NCBI GenBank assembly: GCA_035636095.1
Contig: DASPZU010000034.1
Location: forward strand, 1-47,772
Direction: 5' to 3'
Length of the DNA: 47,772 nucleotides
Origin: Gp7-AA10 sp035636095
GTDB lineage: Bacteria; Acidobacteriota; Thermoanaerobaculia; Gp7-AA8
Below the pieces are notes generated by a model. That model saw only the letters and a list, made by a program, of their open reading frames with translations. It was not told where the DNA came from and did no database searches. The position numbers and the translations under genes are program-made. Numbering within the stretch: the first letter of the stretch is position 1; each line of letters starts with the position of its first letter. This document shows positions 7,726 to 17,052 of this stretch, piece after piece.

Positions 7726-9477
7726 ATGACCCCGCTCCGCCGCCTCATCTCTTATCTACTGCGTCACAAGAAATCGCTGGCACTCGGCGGCGTCTGTGTC
7801 GTCGGATCAGCGATTTTCTCGCTCACCAAGCCCTGGATCGTCGGCAACGCCGTCAACGAGCTGTCGAAGGCCGTGACGCGCGCGGTGCTGATCCGTTACG
7901 GAGTGATGCTGGTGGCCGCCTCGGCCATCGAAGGGCTATTCCTTTACCTCCAGCGCTGGATCATCATCAGCGCGTCGCGGCGGATCGAGTACGAGATACG
8001 CAACGATTTCTTCCAGCATCTCGAGAAATTACCGGTCCGCTATTACCACGGGCAGCGCACCGGCGATTTGATGTCGCGGGCCACCAACGATTTGGCGTCC
8101 GTGCGAATGCTGATCGGTCCGGCCGTCATGTATACCGCGTCGTCGCTGCTGGTTGTCACGGGCGCGTTCATCATGATGATCCGCATCGATCACACCATGG
8201 CGCTGATCTCGCTGGTAACGCTCCCGATCGTGGCCGGCCTGGTCAAGATTTTCGGTCAGAAGATCCATCTGCGCTTCAAAGCGGTGCAGGACTACTTCGG
8301 CGACATCTCCGCCCGCGTGCAGGAGAACCTGGCCGGTGTTCGCGTCGTGCGCGCATTCGGCCAGGAAGAGAACGAGATCGGCAACTTCAAGCGAATGAAT
8401 CACGAATACGTCGAGCGCAACCGCTCGCTGATCAAGCTGACCGCGACGTTTTATCCCGCGCTCCACGGCGTGATCGGAGTCATGTTCGGCATCGTCTTCT
8501 TCATGGGCAGCCGGAAGATGATCTCCGGCGCGATGAACATCGGCTCCTTTGTCGCGTTCCAGTTCTACCTCGGCCGCATGATCTGGCCTCTCATCGCCAT
8601 CGGATGGGTCATCAACCTGGTGCAGCGCGGCATGGCGTCGATGGTGCGGCTCGATGAGGTTTTGCGCGTGCAACCGGACGTGCGTGGAGCGCCGGCGACC
8701 TCGCCGGCCCGCGCCGCCGCGGTCGGCGGCGCCCCACACATCGACATCCGCAATCTCACCTTCGCCTATGCCGATCATCCCGTCTTGCGCAACATCTCGC
8801 TCAGCGTGAAGCAGGGCGAGACGGTTGGAATCGTGGGAAGGACCGGCAGCGGAAAATCGACTCTGCTCTCGCTGATCACCAGAACGTTCGAACCGCCGCC
8901 GCAGACAATTTTCATCGACAGCCATCCGGTCGAGACGATCTCGCTGCACCAGCTCCGCGAGTGGATCGGGATGGTGCCACAGGAAACCTTTCTCTTCTCC
9001 GAGTCGATCGCCGAGAACATCCGCTTCGGACGAGCCGAAGCGACGGCGGAGGAAGTGCGAACGTCGGCGGAGGAGGCGGGGTTATCGGGCGATGTGGCGA
9101 CCTTCGGCCAGGGACTCGAAACGATCATCGGCGAGCGTGGCATCACGCTGTCGGGCGGGCAGAAACAGCGGACGGCGATCGCGCGCGCACTCATTCGCGA
9201 TCCGCTCATCCTGATTCTCGACGATTCGTTGAGCGCAGTCGATACGGCGACCGAGGAGCGGATTCTGCGGGCGTTGCGAGAGATCCGGAAGGGGAGGACA
9301 GTGCTCATCGTGTCGCACCGCGCTTCGTCGGTGAAGGACGCCGATCAGATCGTGGTGCTCGACAGCGGCAGGATCGTCGAGCGCGGCACGCACGATTCGC
9401 TGCTGGCGCACGACGGCTACTACGCCGATCTCTATCGGCGGCAGACGATCGAAGAAGAGTTGGAAGAGATTGCTTGA
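7726..9477 (+). CDS. ABC exporter half-transporter, degenerate-site subunit
   Basis: 583 aa. An N-terminal six-helix type IV exporter domain (about 1-310) is fused to a nucleotide-binding domain. Walker A is GRTGSGKST, the signature LSGGQKQR is intact, but Walker B ends ILDDSLSAVD with Asp where the catalytic Glu belongs. Together with the next gene, which has the opposite defect, this gives one dead and one active ATP site. That is the layout of heterodimeric exporters such as TM287/288, TmrAB and BmrCD. The cargo is probably a drug or lipid, but unknown. The linker before the NBD carries a palindromic element (8683-8736) encoding an Ala/Pro/Gly-rich stretch. Confidence 0.9.
   Translation: MTPLRRLISYLLRHKKSLALGGVCVVGSAIFSLTKPWIVGNAVNELSKAVTRAVLIRYGVMLVAASAIEGLFLYLQRWIIISASRRIEYEIRNDFFQHLEKLPVRYYHGQRTGDLMSRATNDLASVRMLIGPAVMYTASSLLVVTGAFIMMIRIDHTMALISLVTLPIVAGLVKIFGQKIHLRFKAVQDYFGDISARVQENLAGVRVVRAFGQEENEIGNFKRMNHEYVERNRSLIKLTATFYPALHGVIGVMFGIVFFMGSRKMISGAMNIGSFVAFQFYLGRMIWPLIAIGWVINLVQRGMASMVRLDEVLRVQPDVRGAPATSPARAAAVGGAPHIDIRNLTFAYADHPVLRNISLSVKQGETVGIVGRTGSGKSTLLSLITRTFEPPPQTIFIDSHPVETISLHQLREWIGMVPQETFLFSESIAENIRFGRAEATAEEVRTSAEEAGLSGDVATFGQGLETIIGERGITLSGGQKQRTAIARALIRDPLILILDDSLSAVDTATEERILRALREIRKGRTVLIVSHRASSVKDADQIVVLDSGRIVERGTHDSLLAHDGYYADLYRRQTIEEELEEIA
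8683..8736. repeat. in-frame palindromic element in the ABC transporter linker
   Basis: CGTGGAGC (8683-8690) is followed directly by the perfect palindrome GCCGGCGACCTCGCCGGC (8691-8708). GGCGCCCCAC at the far end is a near-inverse of the leader. The same leader and palindrome layout occurs in chrA (23039-23064). Confidence 0.65.
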
Positions 9478-9478
9478 A

Positions 9479-9554
9479 GCGGTTGCGAGGTCTCGAAGTT
9501 TCGAAGTCTCGGGGTAACTGCCCCGAGACCACGAGACCGCGCAACTCCGAAACC
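9479..9554. repeat. GGTCTCG-type intergenic inverted repeat
   Basis: It fills the gap between the two ABC genes. The arms are GCGGTTGCGAGGTCTCG and CGAGACCGCGCAACTC around GGGGTAACTGCCCC. Related copies lie at 11406-11480 and 21044-21120. It could form a long stem in RNA, but there is no T-run, so it is a repeat rather than a clear terminator. Confidence 0.65.
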
Positions 9555-9555
9555 C

Positions 9556-11403
9556 ATGGCTGAGATCGAAAAACACGAGGACGAAGGCGCCAAGGCCTTC
9601 GACAAGCACCTTGCGCGGCGGCTGCTGCGATATCTGAAGCCGTATCGCATGCGCGCCGCCACGTCGGTGGCGCTGGTGATTTTTTCATCGCTGCTCGAGA
9701 TCGCCGGTCCGGCCATCATCGCCATCGGCGTCGATCTCTACGTCAAGCCGCTGAACGGCGCGAACACTGTCGGCATCAGTCAGCGCTTCGGAATCTGGCT
9801 GGCGGCGCACGGATGGAGTTTCGCGCCGCTGACCGGCATCAACATCGCGGCCACGCTTTACTTCATCACGCTCTTCGCCGACTTCGCGGTGCTCTACACG
9901 CAGATGGTGCTGATGAATCTGATGGGTCAGTACATCATGTACGACCTTCGGAAGGAGATCTTCAGCCACCTCCAGCGCCTGGACGTGCAGTTCTTCGACC
10001 GCAATCCGGTGGGGCGGTTGATGACGCGCGTGACCACCGACGTCGACGCGCTCAACGACATGTTCACGGCCGGCTTCGTCGCGATCTTCGGCGACATCTT
10101 CGTGCTGGTCGGCATCGTCATCGTTCTGTTCTGGATGAACTGGCGGATGGCGTTAGTGCTCTTTTCCATCACGCCGCTGATCGTGCTGGTCTCCATCTGG
10201 TTCCGTCGCGGGGCGCGCAAAACGTATCGTCAGGTCCGTGTGCGCATCGCCGCCATCAACGCCTTCCTGCAGGAACACATCTCCGGGATGTCGACGGTCC
10301 AGCTCTTCAATCGCGAGGCGCGCGAGGCGCAGAAATTCGATGCGCTGAACGCGCGCCACCGCGACGCCAACATCGACGCCATCTTCTACTACGCCGTTTT
10401 CTATCCCGTCATCGAGTTGATCCAGACCATCGGAATCGCGCTGATCGTCTGGTACGGCGGCGGGCAGGTGCTGCGCAACACGCTCTCGGTCGGCGCGCTG
10501 ATTGCGTTCTTCCAATACGCGCAGCGCTTCTACGAGCCGATCTCCGACCTTTCGGAAAAGTACAACATCCTGCAGGCGGCCATGGCGGCCAGCGAGCGCA
10601 TCTTCAAATTGCTCGACACGCCGGTCCACATCAAGGACGAGGGAGGGCGGACCATCGACGCATTTCGATCGATCGAGTTTCGCAATGTGTCGTTCGCGTA
10701 CAACGACCAGGAGTGGGTCCTGAAGAACGTCTCGTTCCGACTCGAGCGCGGCGAGCGCGTGGCGCTGGTCGGTCACACCGGGGCAGGCAAGACCACCGTC
10801 ACCGCGCTGCTGCTTCGATTTTATGAGCCGCAGCACGGCGAGATTCTGGTCAACGGGGTCAATATCCGCGAGTATTCGCTGGAGTCACTGCGCTCGCTCT
10901 ATGCCATCGTGCAGCAGGATTTCTTTCTCTTCACCGGTACGGTGGCGCAGAACATCTCGCTCGCCGATCCCGAGATTGCGCCGGAAGCCGTCCGTGAAGC
11001 TGCTCGCCGCGTGCAGGCCAGCCGCTTCGTCGACCGCCTGCCCAACACGTATGACGCCGAAGTGCGCGAGCGCGGCGCAGGATTTTCGGTGGGCGAAAAA
11101 CAATTGTTGTCCTTTGCGCGGGCGCTGGCGTTCAATCCGCCGGTGCTGATCCTCGATGAAGCGACGTCGTCGATCGACACCGAGACGGAGCGGCTGATCC
11201 AGGAAGCGATTCAGACCCTGATGGAAGGGCGGACGTCAATCGTGATCGCGCATCGGCTCTCGACGATCCGTTCCGCCGACATGATTCTCGTTTTCCATCA
11301 CGGCGAGATCCGCGAGCGCGGCACGCACGAAGAGCTGATGCAGATCGACGGGCTGTATCGCAAGCTGTACGAAATTCAATATCGCGAGGCCGTTACCGCG
11401 TAG
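9556..11403 (+). CDS. ABC exporter half-transporter, catalytic-site subunit
   Basis: 615 aa. A type IV exporter membrane domain (about 30-340) is followed by an NBD with Walker A GHTGAGKTT, Walker B LILDEATSSID (catalytic Glu present) and a degenerate signature FSVGEKQ in place of LSGGQ. The altered signature completes the dead ATP site of the partner encoded just upstream, and the Glu here works with the partner's intact signature. The two proteins should therefore form an obligate heterodimer in the cytoplasmic membrane. No ribosome site is visible; the start ATG lies just after the 76-bp inverted repeat. Confidence 0.9.
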   Translation: MAEIEKHEDEGAKAFDKHLARRLLRYLKPYRMRAATSVALVIFSSLLEIAGPAIIAIGVDLYVKPLNGANTVGISQRFGIWLAAHGWSFAPLTGINIAATLYFITLFADFAVLYTQMVLMNLMGQYIMYDLRKEIFSHLQRLDVQFFDRNPVGRLMTRVTTDVDALNDMFTAGFVAIFGDIFVLVGIVIVLFWMNWRMALVLFSITPLIVLVSIWFRRGARKTYRQVRVRIAAINAFLQEHISGMSTVQLFNREAREAQKFDALNARHRDANIDAIFYYAVFYPVIELIQTIGIALIVWYGGGQVLRNTLSVGALIAFFQYAQRFYEPISDLSEKYNILQAAMAASERIFKLLDTPVHIKDEGGRTIDAFRSIEFRNVSFAYNDQEWVLKNVSFRLERGERVALVGHTGAGKTTVTALLLRFYEPQHGEILVNGVNIREYSLESLRSLYAIVQQDFFLFTGTVAQNISLADPEIAPEAVREAARRVQASRFVDRLPNTYDAEVRERGAGFSVGEKQLLSFARALAFNPPVLILDEATSSIDTETERLIQEAIQTLMEGRTSIVIAHRLSTIRSADMILVFHHGEIRERGTHEELMQIDGLYRKLYEIQYREAVTA

Positions 11404-11405
11404 GC

Positions 11406-11480
11406 GGTCTCGAGGTCTCGCGGTTGCGAGGTCTCGCGGTGCACGACTCCGAGACCGCGCAACTCCGAGACCACGAGACC
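11406..11480. repeat. GGTCTCG-type inverted repeat downstream of the ABC genes
   Basis: A 75-bp stretch runs from GGTCTCG to CGAGACC with internal matching blocks (GGTTGCGAGGTCTCG against CGAGACCGCGCAACTC). It belongs to the same family as 9479-9554. It might act as a transcription end, but no T-tract follows. Confidence 0.6.
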
Positions 11481-11569
11481 AGTACTTATTTGACCTACGC
11501 TCGAAAAAGGCTTACCGTTTGCTATCGTCCAAAAACGGTGCGAGCTCGGGCGTGAATGAGGAGGGGAGG

Positions 11570-11785
11570 ATGACCGTAAGGTTTTTCCCCGGAAGCCGAA
11601 AACAAAAAACGACACTGATTCAGGGATTTCTCTCCAAGTACCGCGTTGCGCACGAGCTGGCGCGCCCCGAGGAGTACCAGAGCAAGATCTTTCACCTGGG
11701 GACCGATCCGGCAGTGGAAGTCGACGGGCGCCTGTTCGTCGATCCCAACGTCGACGCGCTGAAGAAAATCTTCCACGTAGAGTAG
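11570..11785 (+). CDS. small protein, possible glutaredoxin-like fold without CxxC
   Basis: 71 aa from ATG 11570, with GAGGAGG upstream. MTVRFFPGS at the N-terminus and DPAVEVDGRLFVDPNVDALKKIF at the C-terminus recall the beta-alpha-beta layout of small glutaredoxins and ArsC-like proteins, but the CxxC site is absent. The fold assignment is a guess from pattern. It stands alone between the ABC genes and the next hypothetical pair. Confidence 0.5.
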   Translation: MTVRFFPGSRKQKTTLIQGFLSKYRVAHELARPEEYQSKIFHLGTDPAVEVDGRLFVDPNVDALKKIFHVE

Positions 11786-11921
11786 AGTCCCCCGCGTTTC
11801 CTTTCCTGTGCGTACGTCACTGCCCGCGAAGCTGACGGTAGGGAAACTGCTGCGATCGTCACTCCTTTCACCAGAATCTTCGCCGGAAGATTAGCCCACA
11901 CAGTTCGCGCAGGAGGAATGA

Positions 11922-13016
11922 GTGAGCAAATGTGATCAGCGGACTTACGCATTTGCGGATGTCGTGTTGGCCATCGACATTACAGTCGACGGCAAGCGCA
12001 CGAGCCAGCCGCGTCTCGCATTTCCTCGGATATCGTTGCGGGATCCAGGCGCCCCACCGCCAAATCTAAAATCGGCCGGAGGGGTATCGAAGACTACTCA
12101 GCCTAACCGTTCGAGCGGCAGAGCAGAACTTCACGGACTCTTCCCGCTGGGCGCGAGTGTTTCCGGTTCGATCGACTCTCAAGTAACCCTGCGCATTTCG
12201 CCCAACTTCTACTGTGATTGCGACGGGCCGTATTGCCTGAAGGGCAAGCTGCACGACATCAAGCTGCACCTTACCTTCGAGGATCCCACACACACTTTTC
12301 ATCCTCGATTTTGCGATATCGACCACTCGTTTGAGACGTTATCGTGGGACGGGGGCTGCAAACCGCCCGATTGGCGACTCTGCTGTCAGGAGAATGACGT
12401 CGAACTGGAGCTGAAACTCGATCGGTTCGCGGTTACGAACTCGATGGAGCTCACGATCTCGGGCAGTGCCAGGATGGACTATGAGGTCTGGTACCGAGCT
12501 ACCGGCAGTTCGACGGAGGCGTCGACGGCAACCTATGGGAAGGCAGGGACAAACAGCGATGGCTCCATGAAATTCGCCCTTAAGTCGTCATCGGTGAACG
12601 TATCCGTTCAGGTGCCGGCATCGCTGGGCGGCGGCCAAGTCAGCATCACCGAAGCGACTGGGTTTGCCACAGTCGCACTTGGCGATACGCGAGGGACGTC
12701 GCGCGAACTGATCGTTCGGGAGCTCGACCTCACGGCACCCGCCGTGAAGCTGCCCGATGGACGCTCAACTGGACAGAATCACGTCACGCTGGCGCCGGGA
12801 AGCTTGTCGCTGGGATACATTGACATTGGCAGCGGTGTACTCGCGCTGGAGTTGCACGAAACCATTACGAACGATCTCTTCAGCCCGGAGAACCCGATCG
12901 TCGTGAACAGCCAGGTTGTAGGTGTATACGACTGGAACACAGACGAAGCGCGTATTGTCGGACTTGCACACGATCAAGTGCCTTCTCTCGATCAACCGCA
13001 GCGACCAAGAAAGTGA
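11922..13016 (+). CDS. cysteine-rich hypothetical protein
   Basis: 364 aa from GTG 11922, chosen because AGGAGG lies 5 bases upstream; the nearby ATG at 11918 meets a stop after five codons. Cysteines cluster in the first half (YCDCDGPYC, FCDIDH, WDGGC, RLCCQEN) and could bind metal or form disulfides. The second half is low-complexity beta-type sequence (SVNVSVQVPASLGGG). No signal peptide is visible. It is paired with the next gene 9 bp downstream. Codon use is less GC-biased than in the flanking genes, which suggests recent arrival. Function unknown. Confidence 0.6.
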   Translation: MSKCDQRTYAFADVVLAIDITVDGKRTSQPRLAFPRISLRDPGAPPPNLKSAGGVSKTTQPNRSSGRAELHGLFPLGASVSGSIDSQVTLRISPNFYCDCDGPYCLKGKLHDIKLHLTFEDPTHTFHPRFCDIDHSFETLSWDGGCKPPDWRLCCQENDVELELKLDRFAVTNSMELTISGSARMDYEVWYRATGSSTEASTATYGKAGTNSDGSMKFALKSSSVNVSVQVPASLGGGQVSITEATGFATVALGDTRGTSRELIVRELDLTAPAVKLPDGRSTGQNHVTLAPGSLSLGYIDIGSGVLALELHETITNDLFSPENPIVVNSQVVGVYDWNTDEARIVGLAHDQVPSLDQPQRPRK

Positions 13017-13025
13017 GGCCCACCC

Positions 13026-13460
13026 ATGTGGACCAAGAGCACGTTTACGATTGACTACACCTATTCGTCGGCGGCTGCTAGCGCTGTGCTTCGCCTGACA
13101 GTTGAGTGGGAACACAATGGGGAATGTCTGATCAAATCACGCCGAGCAATTCCTGCTGTCGTCAACAAGGCCTTCTTGGAAGTCGAGCAGGTTACGATTG
13201 ACTACGATGATACCTACGACGACAAACCCGGCTGCGAGGATAGTTCCAAGCGACAGGATGCGTGGGATGTCCGATCGGCCACCGCGACGTTCCTTGTGAA
13301 GTCGAGTGTTCCAATTCCGATCTACTTCCCGGGGCCTGGATTCTTTACGGTACCGAATCCTTTTGCGACTGCTTCAGTCATCCAGCTGCAGATGACAGTC
13401 TTCCCGGATGGCTCACATCGTCGGGATGATGTGTTTGTCGACGGAGTGAAACAGCCGTAG
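13026..13460 (+). CDS. hypothetical protein, partner of the preceding gene
   Basis: 144 aa, starting MWTKSTFTIDYTYSS, with no signal peptide. It appears beta-rich throughout (LRLTVEWEHNGECLIKSR, ATATFLVKSSVPIPIYFPG). Two cysteines are present. It lies 9 bp after the cysteine-rich gene and shares its atypical composition, so the two probably form one transcript and may act together. No known family is recognised. Confidence 0.6.
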   Translation: MWTKSTFTIDYTYSSAAASAVLRLTVEWEHNGECLIKSRRAIPAVVNKAFLEVEQVTIDYDDTYDDKPGCEDSSKRQDAWDVRSATATFLVKSSVPIPIYFPGPGFFTVPNPFATASVIQLQMTVFPDGSHRRDDVFVDGVKQP

Positions 13461-13504
13461 AACGTTAACCCATCGCGCGGAAACAGAATCTATCCTGCGT
13501 AGAT

Positions 13505-13801
13505 CTAGGCGTGGAACATCGTTTCCGCTTCTCTCTCGATCTGGCTCTTGATCCGCGGCTCGAACGGCTTTGCGAGAAGCGGAAGCTTGCCGTCGATGAT
13601 CACTTCATCGTCGGTGATGTCGACTGTTCCGTTGGCCTTCATCCCCTTCGCTTTGCCTGAGAAAACGAGTCGGTCGCCTTCCCATCGATGCTCGACGTCG
13701 GAGAGGTAATGGCCATAGGTCGTCAGCAGTTGATGCAGGCGGCTTTCGATCTTCTGCCGCGCGGTGCTTCGATCAGTTTTGTGCGGAACGGCGATGCGCA
13801 T
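13505..13801 (-). CDS. polyhydroxyalkanoic acid system family protein (PHA_gran_rgn)
   Basis: 98 aa. MRIAVPHKTDRSTARQKIE and GTVDITDDEVIIDGKLPLL match the small PHA_gran_rgn family, whose members are found near polyester-granule genes in some bacteria; their biochemical role is not settled. No other PHA gene is visible here. It is transcribed divergently from comM, with 64 bp between the two starts. Confidence 0.75.
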   Translation of the reverse strand: MRIAVPHKTDRSTARQKIESRLHQLLTTYGHYLSDVEHRWEGDRLVFSGKAKGMKANGTVDITDDEVIIDGKLPLLAKPFEPRIKSQIEREAETMFHA

Positions 13802-13865
13802 GCGTGACTTTTATCACGAGCCGAGGTAGCCTCGGATCGGGGAGGGACCGCATGGCGATTCCGCC

Positions 13866-15401
13866 ATGCTGTCCAAAGTTTGGTCGGCCGCGACGCTGGG
13901 CATCGACGCGGTGCGCATCACCATCGAAGTCGATGCTGCCCAGGCATCGCAGCCCGGCTTCACACTGGTCGGCCTGCCCGACGCCGCCGTCCGCGAGGCC
14001 TATTCGCGCGTCCGATCCGCTCTCCACAACTGTGGCTTCTGGCTGCCGCCGCGCCACATCACTGTCAATCTCTCACCCGCCGATGTGAAAAAAGAGGGTT
14101 CCGGATTCGATCTCCCCATCGCCCTCGGAATCCTTCACGCATCGGAGCTTCTTCATGAGGATCACATCGCCGGACGCGTCTTCGTGGGCGAGCTCTCGCT
14201 CGACGGAACCGTTGCGCCGGTCCGCGGAACGCTATCGATCTCGGCGGCTTTGGCGCACGACACGAACATTCGCGAGCTGATCGTGCCTGCCGCAAACGCG
14301 AACGAAGCCGCGGCCGTGCGCTCGCTGCGGGTCATCGGCGCGCCGCACCTGCCCGGTCTGCTGCGACATTTGCGGGCTGAGGCGTGCATCGTGCCGGCGA
14401 GATCGCCGAATGGAACGGATCCGCCGGCCGGCGGCGCCGACTTCGCCGACGTCCGCGGGCAGGCGCAGGCGAAGCGCGCACTCGAGGTCGCCGCATCCGG
14501 TGGTCACAACATTCTGATGATCGGCCCGCCCGGCTCGGGAAAGACGATGCTGGCAAAGCGACTGCCGTCGATTCTGCCGCGCCTCGCGCTGGAGGAGTCG
14601 ATCGTGACGACGAAGATTCATTCCGTCGCGGGAGCTCTGCCGGCGGGAAGCGGTCTCTTGACGCGACGCCCGTTTCGCGCACCGCATCACACCATCTCGA
14701 CCGCCGGTCTGGTGGGAGGAGGAACGCCGCCGCGTCCGGGTGAAGTGAGCCTCGCGCATCACGGCGTTCTTTTCCTGGACGAGCTTGCGGAATTTCGTCG
14801 CGACACGCTGGAGGTTTTGCGTCAGCCCATGGAGGATGGGATCGTCACGATCGGACGCGTGACGCGAACGGTGACGTTTCCGTCGCGCTTTACGCTGGCG
14901 GCGGCACTCAATCCCTGTCCGTGCGGGTTCTTCAACGACGGCCGCCGCGAATGCATCTGCGGTCCCATGCAGATCGCCCGCTACCTGGGCAAAATCTCGG
15001 GTCCGCTGCTCGATCGCATCGATCTGCAGGTGGAAGTTCCGGCGCTAACCGCCGAGGAGATCGGCTCGACCACCGCCGGCGAGGCGTCGAGCGCCATTCG
15101 CGAGCGCGTCGAATCGGCGCGCGCGATTCAGCGCGAGCGTTTCCGCCGGTCCAATGCCGAGTCAAACGCCGAGATGAGCACGCGACAGTTGCGGCGCTTC
15201 TGCGAGCTTGCGCCGTCATCGCGCCGGCTTCTCGAGCATGCGGTGTCGCGGCTCGGACTCTCGGCGCGGGGATACGATCGCGTGCTCAAAGTCGCGCGGA
15301 CCATCGCTGACCTGGCAGGCTCAGAACGCCTCGACAGCAGCCACATCGCGGAGGCCGTTCACTATCGCGCGCTCGACCGGGCGTACTTCCGAACCGGCTG
15401 A
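13866..15401 (+). CDS. comM: YifB/ComM family Mg-chelatase-like AAA ATPase
   Basis: 511 aa. The Lon-protease-like N-terminal domain (about 1-170: LVGLPDAAVREAYSRVRSAL, GSGFDLPIALGIL) is followed by an AAA+ domain with Walker A IGPPGSGKTMLAKRL (about residue 219) and Walker B GVLFLDELAEF. A C-terminal Mg-chelatase domain contains the Cys-rich insert NPCPCGFFNDGRRECIC. ComM is a hexameric helicase that drives branch migration during natural transformation. The length is normal for the family (about 500-510 aa). Confidence 0.93.
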   Translation: MLSKVWSAATLGIDAVRITIEVDAAQASQPGFTLVGLPDAAVREAYSRVRSALHNCGFWLPPRHITVNLSPADVKKEGSGFDLPIALGILHASELLHEDHIAGRVFVGELSLDGTVAPVRGTLSISAALAHDTNIRELIVPAANANEAAAVRSLRVIGAPHLPGLLRHLRAEACIVPARSPNGTDPPAGGADFADVRGQAQAKRALEVAASGGHNILMIGPPGSGKTMLAKRLPSILPRLALEESIVTTKIHSVAGALPAGSGLLTRRPFRAPHHTISTAGLVGGGTPPRPGEVSLAHHGVLFLDELAEFRRDTLEVLRQPMEDGIVTIGRVTRTVTFPSRFTLAAALNPCPCGFFNDGRRECICGPMQIARYLGKISGPLLDRIDLQVEVPALTAEEIGSTTAGEASSAIRERVESARAIQRERFRRSNAESNAEMSTRQLRRFCELAPSSRRLLEHAVSRLGLSARGYDRVLKVARTIADLAGSERLDSSHIAEAVHYRALDRAYFRTG

Positions 15402-15407
15402 ATCGAA

Positions 15408-16226
15408 TCATTTAGCGTATTGCGCTTTGGCCGTCCAGCCGTCGCCTGTCACGTTGTCTACGGACGATCCATATCCACTCCAAGAGACGGTCGCAGAATC
15501 GGGGGTGATTTGAAGGATCAGAGGACCGTAGTCTCCAGGCGGAATTGCGGTCTGGTTCATTGACAGACCGGGAAGGGTCATGGAGAACGAAGTACTTCCT
15601 TTCACTCCATTCACACTGACCGTGAACGTATGTGAGTCGCTGGAGTAGTTCACGATGCCGACGTTGGTCCTGAAGCTGGCGTCGGCTCGCATGCCGAGAA
15701 CGAATGCTGAATCGGTGCTCCCGCCGAGATCGGTGGTGAAGATGCCAGGAAATGACTGGGACACGGTTCCGTTCACTCCGGGCTGCGGTGTCCAAATCCG
15801 AGAGAAACCGTCAATGCGCGCGTCGAAATCTCGGAAGTTTGATCCCGGCGGCACTGCTTCCACTCGAATGGCCCCAAGTCCCGATTTCTGCAGTACGGTC
15901 CCGAGTACGTCGTTGTAGGACACGAATGTGTTGGCCGGGATGGTGATTCTCGCCACGGGGTTGAAGTCATCACCGGACGACCCTCGAGGAAACCAGAAGA
16001 AGGCGATGTCCTGCGGCACATTCCTGTAGTTGACAATCATGAGATCAGATCGAAAAAACGTCCCCCCTCCGCCTGCCGCATTTCCGGTCACCGGAATGAT
16101 GAACGCCGAATACGCTCCGTCCGAGATGATCACGTTCGGCCGCAAAGATAGCCTCCCCATCAGTGGAGACGCCGCGGCGAGAGGGAACGCGGACAGAAGA
16201 ATTGAGAGTGATACGAGTGCGCGCAC
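15408..16226 (-). CDS. secreted protein of unknown function
   Basis: 272 aa with a signal peptide (MRALVSLSILLSAFPLAAA). The rest is beta-rich, with phrases such as FRSDLMIVNYRNVPQDIAFF and TNVGIVNYSSDSHTFTVSVNG that look like two related Ig-like or jelly-roll segments. No catalytic motif or anchor is visible, so it is probably extracellular or periplasmic. It converges with comM. Function unknown. Confidence 0.7.
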   Translation of the reverse strand: MRALVSLSILLSAFPLAAASPLMGRLSLRPNVIISDGAYSAFIIPVTGNAAGGGGTFFRSDLMIVNYRNVPQDIAFFWFPRGSSGDDFNPVARITIPANTFVSYNDVLGTVLQKSGLGAIRVEAVPPGSNFRDFDARIDGFSRIWTPQPGVNGTVSQSFPGIFTTDLGGSTDSAFVLGMRADASFRTNVGIVNYSSDSHTFTVSVNGVKGSTSFSMTLPGLSMNQTAIPPGDYGPLILQITPDSATVSWSGYGSSVDNVTGDGWTAKAQYAK

Positions 16227-16356
16227 TGTTGACTCCTTTCCGCTTGTATGGAGGGAGATTTAGGTTCGGCCTTTCCAGCATGCTGTGTCGCGTCTCACAC
16301 TTCCAGCGCGCGAAAGGACGTAATAGCCCATGGGTATTTCCGCACGGGCTAACCCG

Positions 16357-16842
16357 TCAGAACAAACGAGAGAGGATTTCTGCGGGGACGGAGTTTCGAA
16401 GTCCAGGACGACTTTCGATGAGACGGGCAATGTCTGCAAGATCCTTTTGACGCTTGCTGGGGCGGCGTTGTGGATCTTGAACCGCCCAGATTTTTTCGCG
16501 AAGCACATCTTCGATACTCGCAACGGGGAGCATCAGTCCGAGCAACTCGTGCGGCTCGGCGCGTTCCACAAATGGGAAGTATCGCGGGTCTGTTTGGAGC
16601 TGGACGCGGAGTTTCGAATCGCCCGCTGCGACGCATTTCAGGAGCGATTCAGCGCGGGCGAGGGCGTCAGCGACGACCGCCAAATCAAAATCGAGTGTTA
16701 CTACGGGTTCCGCGTAAGCATTGACCGCTACATCGCCCACCGCGCAAAACCGCACTCCGCCGCTGCGCAGGGTTTCTATCACTCGCTCGAGGAAATCGCC
16801 CCGGTCGAGGGCAACCTCTTTCCAGAAGTTGAGTGCCTTCAT
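16357..16842 (-). CDS. nucleotidyltransferase-like protein (AbiEii/MNT-like fold)
   Basis: 161 aa. GVRFCAVGDVAVNAYAEPVV followed by TLDFDLAVV resembles the GG/S...DxD active-site region of minimal nucleotidyltransferases used by AbiEii-type toxins. DLADIARLIE in the C-terminal half also fits that group. The usual Gly-Gly is VGD here, so activity is not certain. No antitoxin partner is adjacent on the same strand; the gene at 17053 faces the other way. Confidence 0.6.
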   Translation of the reverse strand: MKALNFWKEVALDRGDFLERVIETLRSGGVRFCAVGDVAVNAYAEPVVTLDFDLAVVADALARAESLLKCVAAGDSKLRVQLQTDPRYFPFVERAEPHELLGLMLPVASIEDVLREKIWAVQDPQRRPSKRQKDLADIARLIESRPGLRNSVPAEILSRLF

Positions 16843-16974
16843 GAACCTAACCCAAATGTATGCTTGAACATAGCGCGTTTATGTGTACGAATAGGGCCGT
16901 CCGAAATAGCGTCAGGATAAGGTAAGTCAGAATAAGTTTTTGGATGGAATCTGTTTATCGCATGCGGTTAATTG

Positions 16975-17002
16975 TTGACAAAATCCCATCGGATTTTATG
17001 AT
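16975..17002 (+). promoter_or_regulatory. sigma-70-type promoter for the gene at 17053
   Basis: TTGACA (16975-16980), a 16-bp AT-rich spacer, and TATGAT (16997-17002). The predicted start is near 17009, about 45 bp before the ATG. The surrounding 130 bp is clearly AT-richer than the window. Confidence 0.65.
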
Positions 17003-17052
17003 CGTAAGACATACGCTGCACACGCGGTCGGTGATGGGTGAGGAGTCGGACA

